Shown here piece after piece: positions 1 to 6,899 of a stretch of 15,697 nt of DNA; position 1 is the first letter of the stretch; every line of letters begins with the position of its first letter. The notes below the pieces were generated by a model. The model saw only the letters and a program-made list of their open reading frames with translations, ran no database searches and had not been told where the DNA came from. Source of the stretch: an uncultured Chloroflexota bacterium. GTDB taxonomy: Bacteria > Chloroflexota > Anaerolineae > Caldilineales > Caldilineaceae. Position numbers and translations under genes: made by a program. Location: the NCBI GenBank assembly GCA_903858085.1, contig CAIOHJ010000277.1, forward strand, positions 1 to 15,697, written 5' to 3'.

Positions 1-284
1 CACTTCGCCCTACGAACAACCCGTCCTCCAGCCACTCCGTCTGTACGGAGGGCACTGCAAGGCGGGCGAAGTGTCACTTCGCCCTACGAACAACCCGTCC
101 TCCAGCCACTCCGTCTGTACGGAGGGCACTGCAAGGCGGGCGAAGTGCCCCTTCGCCCTACGAACAACCCGCCCTACCCCGTCTGTACGGAGAGCACCGC
201 AAAGAGGGCGAAGTGGCACTTCGCCCTACAAACAGCCCGTCCTACCCCGCCTGTACAGAGGGCACCGCAAAGAGGGCGAAGTGT
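1..284. repeat. Four tandem 74/68-bp repeat units with inverted-repeat ends
   Basis: Units lie at 1-74, 75-148, 149-216 and 217-284, and a fifth start (CCCTTCGCCCT) follows at 285. Units 1 and 2 are identical except for their last base. Units 3 and 4 are 6 bp shorter and have diverged. Each unit begins CACTTCGCCC (or CCCTTCGCCC) and ends GGGCGAAGTG, so its ends are inverted repeats. Units 1 and 2 also contain an internal CTCCGT-CTGT-ACGGAG hairpin. Unit junctions therefore form long palindromes. Reading frames across the units look accidental and low in complexity. The layout suggests a REP/MITE-like palindromic element amplified in tandem. The same end motif recurs in inverse orientation at 15541-15554. 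Confidence 0.85.
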
Positions 285-342
285 CCCTTCGCCCTCCTTG
301 TTTATCCGGACAGTGGTCTTTGAGGTCGACGGTGACCGATGA

Positions 343-477
343 AGGGTGGTGCGCTGGATCGCACAATTGGGCGGCTCCCTGAACCGGAAAGGCAATGGCC
401 CACCCAGCGTCACCGTGTTGTGGAAAGGCTTTCAACAGTTGGTCGAGACCACTGCGATGTACCAAAGTATGCGTCCC
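343..477 (+). pseudogene. C-terminal remnant of a Tn5/IS4-type transposase
   Basis: The frame reads RVVRWIAQLGGSLNRKG..., then LWKGFQQLVETTAMYQSMRP. This resembles the C-terminal dimerisation region of Tn5/IS4-family DDE transposases, whose pattern is 'LGG-x2-RK-x-G-x-PG-x3-LW-x-G-x2-L'. A TGA at 340-342 closes the frame just upstream, and no DDE catalytic core is present. The open frame beyond residue P (about 477) has no transposase character. The piece begins about 60 bp after the tandem repeats, so the 5' part of the element was lost or replaced there. No terminal inverted repeat or target duplication could be identified. The family call rests on remembered motif similarity only. Confidence 0.6.
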
Positions 478-576
478 CGATCGCTTGCCGCCAGTTCTGT
501 CCATCAGAACAAAAATTCTGGGGAAGGAGATGCCGTCAGGGAGGGCTGCCAGGCTGCACCCTGTGTGCTGGCTTAC

Positions 577-605
577 TTGTGCTGTGTGCCAGCCTCCGCT
601 ATACT
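577..605 (+). promoter_or_regulatory. Possible sigma-70-type promoter of the acetyltransferase pair
   Basis: TTGTGC (577-582) is separated by 17 bp from TATACT (600-605), about 110 bp upstream of the ATG at 719. The -10 matches the consensus at 5 of 6 positions, but the -35 at only 3 of 6. A small inverted repeat, CTGTCG/CGACAG (620-625 and 634-639), follows. Apart from this, 478-718 shows no credible gene, only leftover sequence next to the transposase remnant. Confidence 0.3.
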
Positions 606-718
606 CTGCAAGGGCTACGCTGTCGAAAAGACGCGACAGGCAGAGGCCGCACATCACAACATGTATCCAGAGTATCTCCCATCCTTCCCTTCTGGGCAGG
701 GGCAGTTCGGAGGTTTTG

Positions 719-1840
719 ATGAACAATGAGTGCCTGCTTCAGGATCGAGCTGAAGCAGCCCAACCGGTGACCCAGCCAACCACCCCACCCCTGGTCTGGA
801 CGGTCTATGCGCCCCCGTCGGGCACGGCGGGATTTCGCGCCCTCGAGCCCGAATGGAACGCGCTGGTGCGCCGCAGCCGCTTCAATTCGATTTTTCTGAC
901 CTACGAGTGGCAGACCACCTGGTGGGAGGCTCTGGGCCAGGGGGATCTTTGGATCGTCGCGCTGCACTGTCCGCGCAGCGGACAGCTGGTCGGCATCGCC
1001 CCGCTGTTTCTGCACACCCTGGCCAGCGGCAAGCGCCAGTTCAACCTGGTCGGCTGTGTGGAGGTCAGCGATTATCTGGATCTGATCGCTGCCAAGGGGT
1101 GGGAAGAAGCGGTCTACAGATCGCTGCTGGCCTGGCTGCAAAGCCCGGAGGCCCCCTCCTGGGAGAGCTGTGTGCTGTGCAATCTGCCAGAAGCCAGTGT
1201 CACCTATCGCACCCTGCCCGAGCTGGCTGCGGCCAGCGGCCTGCGGGCCGAGGTCACCCAGGAGGACACTGCGCCGCAGTTCCATTTGCCGCTGCGCTAC
1301 GAAGCATATCTGCAAGAGCAGCTTGACAAGAAACAGCGGCACGAAATCCGGCGCAAACAGCGCCGCGCCGAACGGGAGACCCGCTGCGATTTCTACTATG
1401 TCGGCGCCGATCAGTCGCTGGAAGCAGAGCTCGACGACTTTGTCGCCTTGCAGCGGGCCAGCCGGGTGGACAAAGCCGATTTCATGACCCCACAAATGCA
1501 CCGTTTTTTTCTGGCGATCGCACGCCGCATGCAGGAGGCAGGCACCCTCCGCCTCTTCTTTTTGACCCTGGACGGTGCCAAGGCTGCCACCCTCTTCGCC
1601 TTTGAATACGACCGCCGTTTTTGGCTGTACAATTCGGGCTACGACCCCGATCTGCATGCACAACTCAGCCCAGGCTGGGTGCTGCTCAGCTACACCATCC
1701 AGTATGCGATCGCTGCCGGCTGCCAGGTCTTCGATTTTATGCAGGGGGACGAGGAGTACAAGTATCGGTTTGGCGCTGTCGATTACAAGGTGATGCGGGT
1801 GACGGTCCGCCAGCCGTCCCAGGAGTCAACCCATGTCTGA
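719..1840 (+). CDS. CelD/FemAB-like GNAT-fold acetyltransferase
   Basis: This 373-residue protein resembles the BioF2-like/Acetyltransf_6 group, also called CelD/BcsL or FemAB-like N-acyltransferases. Family members transfer acyl or aminoacyl groups and often act in exopolysaccharide or envelope pathways. The N-terminal GNAT-like half includes a stretch around residues 55-70 (IFLTYEWQTTWWEAL). A basic segment at about 203-220 (DKKQRHEIRRKQRRAERE) is the family's hallmark helix before the second GNAT-like half, which contains FFLTLDGAKAATLFAFEYD, LYNSGYDPDL and FDFMQGDEEYKYRFG. The open frame extends upstream to 395, but the ATG at 719 is preferred. GGAGG lies 5 nt before it, and the upstream codons run through transposon-remnant sequence. 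The stop overlaps the start of the next gene by 8 bp. The natural substrate cannot be read from the sequence. Confidence 0.85.
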   Translation: MNNECLLQDRAEAAQPVTQPTTPPLVWTVYAPPSGTAGFRALEPEWNALVRRSRFNSIFLTYEWQTTWWEALGQGDLWIVALHCPRSGQLVGIAPLFLHTLASGKRQFNLVGCVEVSDYLDLIAAKGWEEAVYRSLLAWLQSPEAPSWESCVLCNLPEASVTYRTLPELAAASGLRAEVTQEDTAPQFHLPLRYEAYLQEQLDKKQRHEIRRKQRRAERETRCDFYYVGADQSLEAELDDFVALQRASRVDKADFMTPQMHRFFLAIARRMQEAGTLRLFFLTLDGAKAATLFAFEYDRRFWLYNSGYDPDLHAQLSPGWVLLSYTIQYAIAAGCQVFDFMQGDEEYKYRFGAVDYKVMRVTVRQPSQESTHV

Positions 1841-2222
1841 CCACGAGCACGTTCCCCCGCCGGCGGCTGGAGAGCCGGCGGCAGCAGAGGCGAAGAATGC
1901 CCGCGAGGCAGGACGCCGCCGCGCATACCGTTCAGCCTCTGCCCGGCCTGGCCGGCGGCCAGCTGCTGCCCGAGAAAGCGCTTTCCACGCGCTTTTATGG
2001 GTGCTCGACGGCGCCACCGGCCTCGTCGAAGAGCTACGCCACAACGACCTGGGACTCCCAGAGGCGTTTTGGATGCATGCCTATGCGGCACGCCGCGAAG
2101 GGCTGCTGGCCTTGCGCTCCTTGCTCGACGAGCTGATCGACGAGGCAGCTGCCCCGTCGCCCACAGAAGCCCCCCCCGAACAGCCCCCCCAACGGCGTAG
2201 CGGGATTCAAATCGATTTTTGA
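1833..2222 (+). CDS. Small unknown protein coupled to the acetyltransferase
   Basis: This 129-residue protein is not recognised. Its start ATG lies inside the end of the acetyltransferase gene (ATGTCTGA, 8-bp overlap), which points to translational coupling and a shared role. Three zones are visible. Residues 1 to about 48 are rich in Ala, Pro, Arg and Glu and probably disordered. Residues about 49-107 form an amphipathic, probably helical core (ALLWVLDGATGLVEELRH, then FWMHAYAARREGLLALRSLLDELI). The tail is Pro-rich and ends RRSGIQIDF. There is no signal peptide or membrane segment. It ends 17 bp before the converging rqcH stop. A plausible role is accessory or partner to the acetyltransferase, but this rests only on position. 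Confidence 0.65.
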   Translation: MSDHEHVPPPAAGEPAAAEAKNAREAGRRRAYRSASARPGRRPAAARESAFHALLWVLDGATGLVEELRHNDLGLPEAFWMHAYAARREGLLALRSLLDELIDEAAAPSPTEAPPEQPPQRRSGIQIDF

Positions 2223-2239
2223 GCCTTGTGCGGGGATGT

Positions 2240-3988
2240 CTACTGGCTGACGCCGTCAGTTTGTTCGCTGCTCAGGTCGGCGGGCAGCGTCCCTGCGACC
2301 TGCACCACCTGCTCCCGCTCCACCACCACCTGCCCGGTTCGCCCACCTGGGGCGCGGCTCACCCAACGCCGCTGGGCCACCATCACGTCGACATGTCGTT
2401 CGTCGCGCAGGCTGGAATGGTAGGCGGCAAGCTGGGCAGCCCGCTGCAGGTCTGCCTCTTCGACCGGCCGCCCGGCGCTGCGCACGACCACGTGCGCGCC
2501 GGGTGCGCCGCGCACATGCAGCCAGAGGTCGGCAGGGTGGGCCAGTTGGAAGGTCACCTGTTCGTTCTGGCGGGCGTTGCGCCCGACCAGGATCTCGAGG
2601 CCGCTCGGGCTCCGCAGGCGCAGGGGTCCGCCCGCCGGGCGGCGAGGAGCACTCGACGGCCGGGCCGGGCTCCGCAACAGGCCAGCCGCACGCAGCTCGG
2701 CGAGCACGGCGGCCAGCTCTGGCTGGCTGGCTGCTCGCTGGGCATCGAGCGCCAGCTGGGCGAGCCACTCCTGCTCTGCCTGCAGCTGGGCGCGACGCTG
2801 CGGGATGATCGTCGCCGCCCGGTCCAGCCGCGTGGCCCGGGCAAACATCGCCTCTGCCTGCTCGACCGCCGGCCGCTGCGGATCGACCGCCACGGTGAGC
2901 AGCCGATCGCCTAGATCGACGACCAAGGCAGACTGGCCGGCTTCCAGCTGGGTTGCCAGGGCCAGCAGCCAGCTGGCCTGGGTGCGCAGCTCTGCAGCTG
3001 CGCCAGGGGGCGGTTCGTCCCCCGCCAGCGCAGCCAGCCGGCGCTCCAACTGGCCGCGGGCACGGTTCAGCTGCGCCAGGACCTGGCTGCGCAGCGCAGC
3101 GTACGGATCCGGCTGCAGCCGCTCCGCCTGTTGCCCGTAAAACTGCTCCAGCGCAGCGCTCAGCGTCGGCTGGCGGACAAAAGAGCCGCGGAAATGGAGC
3201 GGGTAGGCAGCAAAGCCAACGACCTTCCCAGCCTCTTCGACCGTGCCCGGGCACCATTCGGCGGTATGTAAGGGCGCCCAGAGCTCCTGCAGCGCCTGGA
3301 CCACAGCCAACAGTGAGCTGCCGGCCGCAGCCGCCCCGGCGTCGCCGTGCACCCGCCAGGCGACCTCGCGCGCGGCTGTCGGGCTCAGACCGGCTACCCC
3401 AGCGACCAGCGCCTTCCAAAGAGCCCCTGGCTGTTCGAGCTGCGCAGCCAGCCGGGCAAAATAACGCTCGCTGCCGTCGTCGAAGGGGGGAAGCCCGGCG
3501 GGGGGAGAGGGGGGCACATAGGCACGGCCGGGCTGCAGCAGCCGGTCGGCGCGCGCCGTCTGATGGTGCAGACACTCCAAAATCCGGCCAGCCGGGTTGA
3601 GCAAGAGCGCATTGGGCCGGTGCCCGATCAGCTCCAAGACCAGGGTCGTGGCGCCGTGCTCCGGGTGAGCCAACGCCAGCCTGACCAGCCGTTCGCAAGG
3701 GTCGGGCTGCTCGATCCCGGCCAGCTGCGCTCCCCGCCCATATTTGCGCAGCAGCAGCAGCAGCGGGGTATCGGGATCTGCCCCGCGCCGCAGCTTGTAG
3801 GAGACAGTCTGGAGCCGCGCCTGGCCCGGGTGCAGTGCCACCAGCAGCTGGTGACGCGTACCAGGCGTATAGATCTCGAAGCCAAAGGTCTGGCTGTCGA
3901 CCCGCAGCAGCTGCTGGATGCGGCCGGCAGCCAACGTGCGCTGCAGCTCGGCGACCACACAGGCCAGGGAAAGCGCGTCAAAATGCAT
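2240..3988 (-). CDS. rqcH: RqcH (bacterial Rqc2/NEMF homologue, NFACT protein)
   Basis: In studied bacteria RqcH binds obstructed 50S subunits carrying peptidyl-tRNA and recruits tRNA-Ala to add an alanine tail that marks the stalled chain for degradation. This 582-residue protein has the usual family length (about 570) and the typical start MHFDALSLACVVAEL. The NFACT-N domain covers about residues 1-240 and includes LLRKYGRGAQ and LELIGHRPNALLL. A long Ala/Gln/Leu-rich helical region spans about 280-430. The NFACT-R domain covers about 463-570, with GLEILVGRNARQNE and DLWLHVRGAPGAHVVVR. Older annotations call this family fibronectin-binding protein A. The Asp-Arg pair needed for tailing in Bacillus RqcH appears as Glu-Arg (E99-R100) in my hand alignment. 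It lies 6 bp downstream of the nitroreductase stop and is probably co-transcribed with it. Confidence 0.93.
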   Translation of the reverse strand: MHFDALSLACVVAELQRTLAAGRIQQLLRVDSQTFGFEIYTPGTRHQLLVALHPGQARLQTVSYKLRRGADPDTPLLLLLRKYGRGAQLAGIEQPDPCERLVRLALAHPEHGATTLVLELIGHRPNALLLNPAGRILECLHHQTARADRLLQPGRAYVPPSPPAGLPPFDDGSERYFARLAAQLEQPGALWKALVAGVAGLSPTAAREVAWRVHGDAGAAAAGSSLLAVVQALQELWAPLHTAEWCPGTVEEAGKVVGFAAYPLHFRGSFVRQPTLSAALEQFYGQQAERLQPDPYAALRSQVLAQLNRARGQLERRLAALAGDEPPPGAAAELRTQASWLLALATQLEAGQSALVVDLGDRLLTVAVDPQRPAVEQAEAMFARATRLDRAATIIPQRRAQLQAEQEWLAQLALDAQRAASQPELAAVLAELRAAGLLRSPARPSSAPRRPAGGPLRLRSPSGLEILVGRNARQNEQVTFQLAHPADLWLHVRGAPGAHVVVRSAGRPVEEADLQRAAQLAAYHSSLRDERHVDVMVAQRRWVSRAPGGRTGQVVVEREQVVQVAGTLPADLSSEQTDGVSQ

Positions 3989-3994
3989 ATCGGC

Positions 3995-4750
3995 TCAGTC
4001 CGGCTCCAACCCCTGCTGCTGCCAGGCATGCGCCATGATGGGCTCCCGCTTTTCCATCGTCCCCCCCTTGGCAAAATAAAGGCCGAGGCTCTCGTACCAG
4101 TCCCGTTTGGGGCTCATCGCAGCGTAGCCGCTTTCGAGCTGGTCGTCGGTAAAATCGGCCGGGTAGCTGTTCTCGAAAAAACAGAGCTCGCGCGGGAGAC
4201 GCGGCTTGACCGTCGGTGGGTAGTGCACCGGGTCGATCACCCCGATACAAAGGCCGTAGAGCGGCAGCACCCCTTCAGGCAGCTTCAGCGCAGCAGCGAT
4301 CAGACCGGTGCTGTTCTGCACAGCCCCGATGTAACAGGTGCCATAGCCGAGCGCCTCTGCGGCCACCACCATGTTCTGGGCAACCATCGTGGCGTCGGTG
4401 GCACCATAGAGCAGTGCAATGCGCTGGCGCATGCCCCACTCGCCGCCGCGCAGCGCAACCAGCCGCTCAAGCCGGTAGACATCCAGACAGACGACAAAAA
4501 ACTCGGCCGCCTCGCGGATATGCTGCTGGTTGGCACAGAGCGTCGCCAGGTGGTCGCGCAAAGCGGTGTCGGTGATGCGCAGCAACGCATACATATGCCC
4601 CTGGGCATCGGTCGGCGCACGCCGGCCAGCCTCTACGATCCAATCCAGGTCGCCCGCAGCCAGCGGCTCTGGGCGAAAAAAACGCACCGAACGATGGCCG
4701 GCAAAGACAGCCAGCGCGGGGGGAACGTCGTCAGACATCGAATCGATCAT
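3995..4750 (-). CDS. NfsA/Frp-type FMN-dependent nitroreductase
   Basis: This flavin oxidoreductase of 251 residues belongs to the nitroreductase superfamily, whose members reduce nitroaromatics, quinones or flavins with NAD(P)H in the cytosol. It shows the FMN-phosphate-binding HRSVRFFRPEPL (residues 19-30) and the AGRRAPTDAQGHMYALLRI segment. The central pattern AEALGYGTCYIGAVQN (131-146) is followed by LPEGVLPLYGLCIGVID and the KPRLPRE tail typical of NfsA/Frp proteins. The open frame extends to 4897, but the upstream 49 codons lack family character. ATG 4750 is therefore used, with AAGGGG about 9 nt upstream. ATG 4738, four codons later, is an alternative. A link to rqcH may be only transcriptional. 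The physiological substrate is unknown. Confidence 0.88.
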   Translation of the reverse strand: MIDSMSDDVPPALAVFAGHRSVRFFRPEPLAAGDLDWIVEAGRRAPTDAQGHMYALLRITDTALRDHLATLCANQQHIREAAEFFVVCLDVYRLERLVALRGGEWGMRQRIALLYGATDATMVAQNMVVAAEALGYGTCYIGAVQNSTGLIAAALKLPEGVLPLYGLCIGVIDPVHYPPTVKPRLPRELCFFENSYPADFTDDQLESGYAAMSPKRDWYESLGLYFAKGGTMEKREPIMAHAWQQQGLEPD

Positions 4751-4932
4751 ACGCAGCAGCCCCTTGACAGAGAAACACCAGCCCTGGCAAAAGCCAGGAG
4801 AGAGAGATTTGTAGATTGGCGGAGAGCCATGTATGCTATGCGTTGTAGAAAATCCACAAGACGCAAGGAACACTCCTTCGCATATGATAGGGGGCATCTG
4901 AAATTCAGCCTAATTTTGTAAAGAACGTGTGC
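4751..4932. other. Divergent spacer between nitroreductase and tRNA-Leu
   Basis: This 182-bp AT-richer spacer must hold the promoters for the minus-strand nitroreductase-rqcH pair and the plus-strand tRNA. On the minus strand, a hairpin (CCTGGC-TTTT-GCCAGG, 4783-4798) lies about 33 bp before the nitroreductase start and would fall in its leader. A TATGAT (4883-4888) is a possible plus-strand -10 without a convincing -35. No open frame here looks real. Confidence 0.4.
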
Positions 4933-5016
<84 letters not shown>

Positions 5017-5054
5017 CTTGGGGGAGGGCCAGATGAGTGAATCGAGAGGATGCA

Positions 5055-6149
5055 ATGCAGTACCCGAACAAACACTCGGACGGGCCAGGCTTTGGTCTGT
5101 CCACTCCCCTGGGAGAATGGCTGTGGGCGCGTGCCGGTGTGCGGCTGGCAGCGCTGGTGGTAGGGCTGGTCGTGGGGGTCTGGTGGGGGCCGGTGCCCTC
5201 TGCCTGGGCACAAGAGATTGTGCACGTGGTGGCAGGGGGCGAGAATCTGTCGACCCTGGCCCGCCGCTACGGCTTGTCGCAGCAGGAGCTGGCTGCCTAC
5301 AACGGCATCGCCAACCCCAACCAGCTCTGGGTTGGACAGCAGCTGCAGATTCCGGGCAGCAGCTACGACCCAGCACTTTTGTCGCCAGCCAGCTCCTTTT
5401 TGCCTGGAGAGAGCGGCTACCATCTGGTGGTGGGCGGGCAGACGCTCTCTGAGGTGGCCAAAGCCTACGGGCTGACGACCGGCGACCTGATGCGCCTCAA
5501 CAACATCAGCGACGCCAACCTGATCTGGGTCGGGCAGCAGCTGCGTGTGACGGCGCGCGTCGAACCGGTGTCTGCCAGCGTGGCCTCTCGTCCGGCAGCA
5601 GCCGACGAAATCTACGTGGTCCAAGCCGGGGACACACTGGCGGCGATTGCCCAGCGCCACCAGCGCACGGTGCACGAACTGCTGGCTGCCAATGGGCTGC
5701 CCAACCCCAATTTTGTGTGGGTGGGCCAGCGGCTGCGCCTGCACGCGCACAGTGCCAGCCAGGGCACGATTGGCCCCCTTGCGGCACCCGCCGACGGCCT
5801 GCGCTGGATCGAGGTCAACCTGAGCAGCCAGACCCTGACCGCCTGGCAGGGGGATGTCCCGGTGCTTTCCACCACCATCAGCAGCGGCAAAGCAGGCACA
5901 CCGACCGTGACCGGGCGCTTTGCCGTCGGGACAAAATACCCTGCGCAGCGGATGGTCGGACCCGGCTACGACCTGCCCAATGTGCCGTGGGTGATGTATT
6001 TTCATGGGGCCTATGCGATCCACGGGGCCTACTGGCACAACAACTTCGGCGTACCGACCAGCCACGGCTGCGTCAATATGCGCCCCAACGAAGCCGAGCT
6101 GCTCTATCATTGGGCCGCGCCGGGCACCGAGGTGTACGTCCACAACTGA
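5055..6149 (+). CDS. Secreted L,D-transpeptidase with three LysM domains
   Basis: This 364-residue envelope enzyme combines peptidoglycan-binding LysM repeats with a YkuD L,D-transpeptidase domain, which forms 3-3 cross-links or attaches proteins to peptidoglycan. A hydrophobic export segment spans about residues 29-52 and ends in SAWA. LysM repeats lie at about 56-99, 122-165 and 186-230, each with the NxxxLxxxNG/N...WVGQ.L pattern. The YkuD domain spans about 249-364, with an IHG motif (His323) and SHGCVNM carrying the catalytic Cys339. ATG 5055 has GAGAGGA just upstream. The in-frame GTG at 5037 is an alternative that adds six residues. It follows the tRNA and precedes a strong hairpin. 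Its C-terminal half is similar to the L,D-transpeptidase at 6896. Confidence 0.93.
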   Translation: MQYPNKHSDGPGFGLSTPLGEWLWARAGVRLAALVVGLVVGVWWGPVPSAWAQEIVHVVAGGENLSTLARRYGLSQQELAAYNGIANPNQLWVGQQLQIPGSSYDPALLSPASSFLPGESGYHLVVGGQTLSEVAKAYGLTTGDLMRLNNISDANLIWVGQQLRVTARVEPVSASVASRPAAADEIYVVQAGDTLAAIAQRHQRTVHELLAANGLPNPNFVWVGQRLRLHAHSASQGTIGPLAAPADGLRWIEVNLSSQTLTAWQGDVPVLSTTISSGKAGTPTVTGRFAVGTKYPAQRMVGPGYDLPNVPWVMYFHGAYAIHGAYWHNNFGVPTSHGCVNMRPNEAELLYHWAAPGTEVYVHN

Positions 6150-6157
6150 CCCCAAAA

Positions 6158-6182
6158 GCCGCAGGGGTTCAGCCCCTGCGGC
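6158..6182. terminator. Perfect 10-bp hairpin after the LysM transpeptidase
   Basis: GCCGCAGGGG-TTCAG-CCCCTGCGGC starts 8 bp after the stop codon. On the plus strand no U-run follows, so classical intrinsic termination is uncertain and the hairpin may instead protect the mRNA 3' end. On the minus strand the hairpin is followed by TTTTGGGG, which looks more like a terminator, but no minus-strand gene ends here. Confidence 0.6.
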
Positions 6183-6199
6183 ATGTCACAGGTGTTTTC

Positions 6200-6267
6200 A
6201 CAGCGGCTGGCAGGGAGCGTCGGTGAACGACCGCACCCTGCCATGCCAATCACTTGGCAGCCGCTGT
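6200..6267. repeat. Nested inverted repeats in the leader of the YdjM-like gene
   Basis: An outer 10-bp inverted repeat (ACAGCGGCTG 6200-6209, CAGCCGCTGT 6258-6267) encloses two further stems: GGCAGGG/CCCTGCC (6209-6215, 6236-6242) and TGCCAA-TCAC-TTGGCA (6244-6259). The last stem shares bases with the right outer arm, so the two cannot form fully at once. TTTT follows the outer stem. It sits 24 bp before the ATG at 6291. It may be a structured leader, a terminator-like element or a palindromic repeat. Confidence 0.45.
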
Positions 6268-6290
6268 TTTGTGGCGTAGAATGGATTATT

Positions 6291-6899
6291 ATGCAGACTT
6301 ATTCTCACCTGCTGATCACAGCGCTGGCAGGAGACCGTCTCAGCAAAAGGGGGGTGCCTCTCCACGCCAAAGCCTTTCTGGTCGGTTCCTTCCTGCCTGA
6401 CCTGCCTCTGATCGTGCTGACCCTTGGCTTTTTCGTCTCTTCCCGTTGGCTCTCTCCCCAGCCCCTCCCGGAGGAGCAGCTCTTCGGGGAGCTGTACGAC
6501 AGCCATTTCTTTCACGACCCGCTCTGGATCGTCGGCCACAACACGTTTCACGCGCCGTTCCTCCTGGCCGGGTTGCTGGCGGTCGGCTTCTGGGGAAGCC
6601 ACCGGGGCCAGCGTTGGGGGAAGCCGCTGATCTGGCTGGCGTTGGGCTGTGCGCTGCACACGCTGCTGGACATCTTTACCCACCACCACGATGGCCCCCT
6701 GCTTCTCTTCCCGTTCGACTGGCAGTTCCGCTATGCAGCGCCAGTCAGCTATTGGGACCCGCGCTACGGGGCCTGGTGGTTTTCCCCACTCGAACACCTG
6801 CTCGACCTGGCCATCCTGGTCTTCTGGATCGGGGGCTGGTGGCAGCGGCGCCGGGCTGCCCGCTCGGCACAAGCCTCTCTGCACGGAGATCCTGTATGA
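6291..6899 (+). CDS. YdjM/DUF457-like membrane-bound metal-dependent hydrolase
   Basis: This predicted integral membrane protein of 202 residues is of the YdjM/DUF457 type, distantly related to zinc-dependent phospholipase C folds. The biochemical substrate of the family is unknown. Candidate metal ligands appear in the family order: His6 in QTYSHLL, Asp37 in GSFLPDLPL, His83/His87 in GHNTFHAP, and the block HTLLDIFTHHHDGP (His123, Asp127, His131-133). Hydrophobic segments lie at about 28-50, 85-101, 112-126 and 166-183. The frame is open from 6183, but ATG 6291 starts the family's usual MQTYSHLL-type N-terminus, and the upstream part lies in the palindromic leader. Its stop overlaps the next start (ATGA), so it is coupled to the second transpeptidase. 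Confidence 0.82.
   Translation: MQTYSHLLITALAGDRLSKRGVPLHAKAFLVGSFLPDLPLIVLTLGFFVSSRWLSPQPLPEEQLFGELYDSHFFHDPLWIVGHNTFHAPFLLAGLLAVGFWGSHRGQRWGKPLIWLALGCALHTLLDIFTHHHDGPLLLFPFDWQFRYAAPVSYWDPRYGAWWFSPLEHLLDLAILVFWIGGWWQRRRAARSAQASLHGDPV

Noticed and set aside
1..284. CRISPR array
   Set aside because: The units are 74/68 bp with no constant-repeat/variable-spacer structure, the whole unit is repeated, and no cas gene is present.
71..382. Open frames across the left-end repeats encoding Arg/Pro/Ser-rich peptides
   Set aside because: They follow the repeat units, are open in several frames on both strands and have no domain or ribosome-binding site.
2256..3698. Long minus- and plus-strand frames inside rqcH
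   Set aside because: They are GC-rich shadow frames of a clear NFACT protein and have Arg/Ala/Pro-biased, domain-free translations.
3749..3766. GCA/CAG microsatellite
   Set aside because: It encodes five leucines of the conserved NFACT-N segment before the RKYGRG motif and needs no separate explanation.
3347..4921. 524-codon plus-strand frame over rqcH and the nitroreductase
   Set aside because: It is antisense to two well-supported genes and has no recognisable domain.
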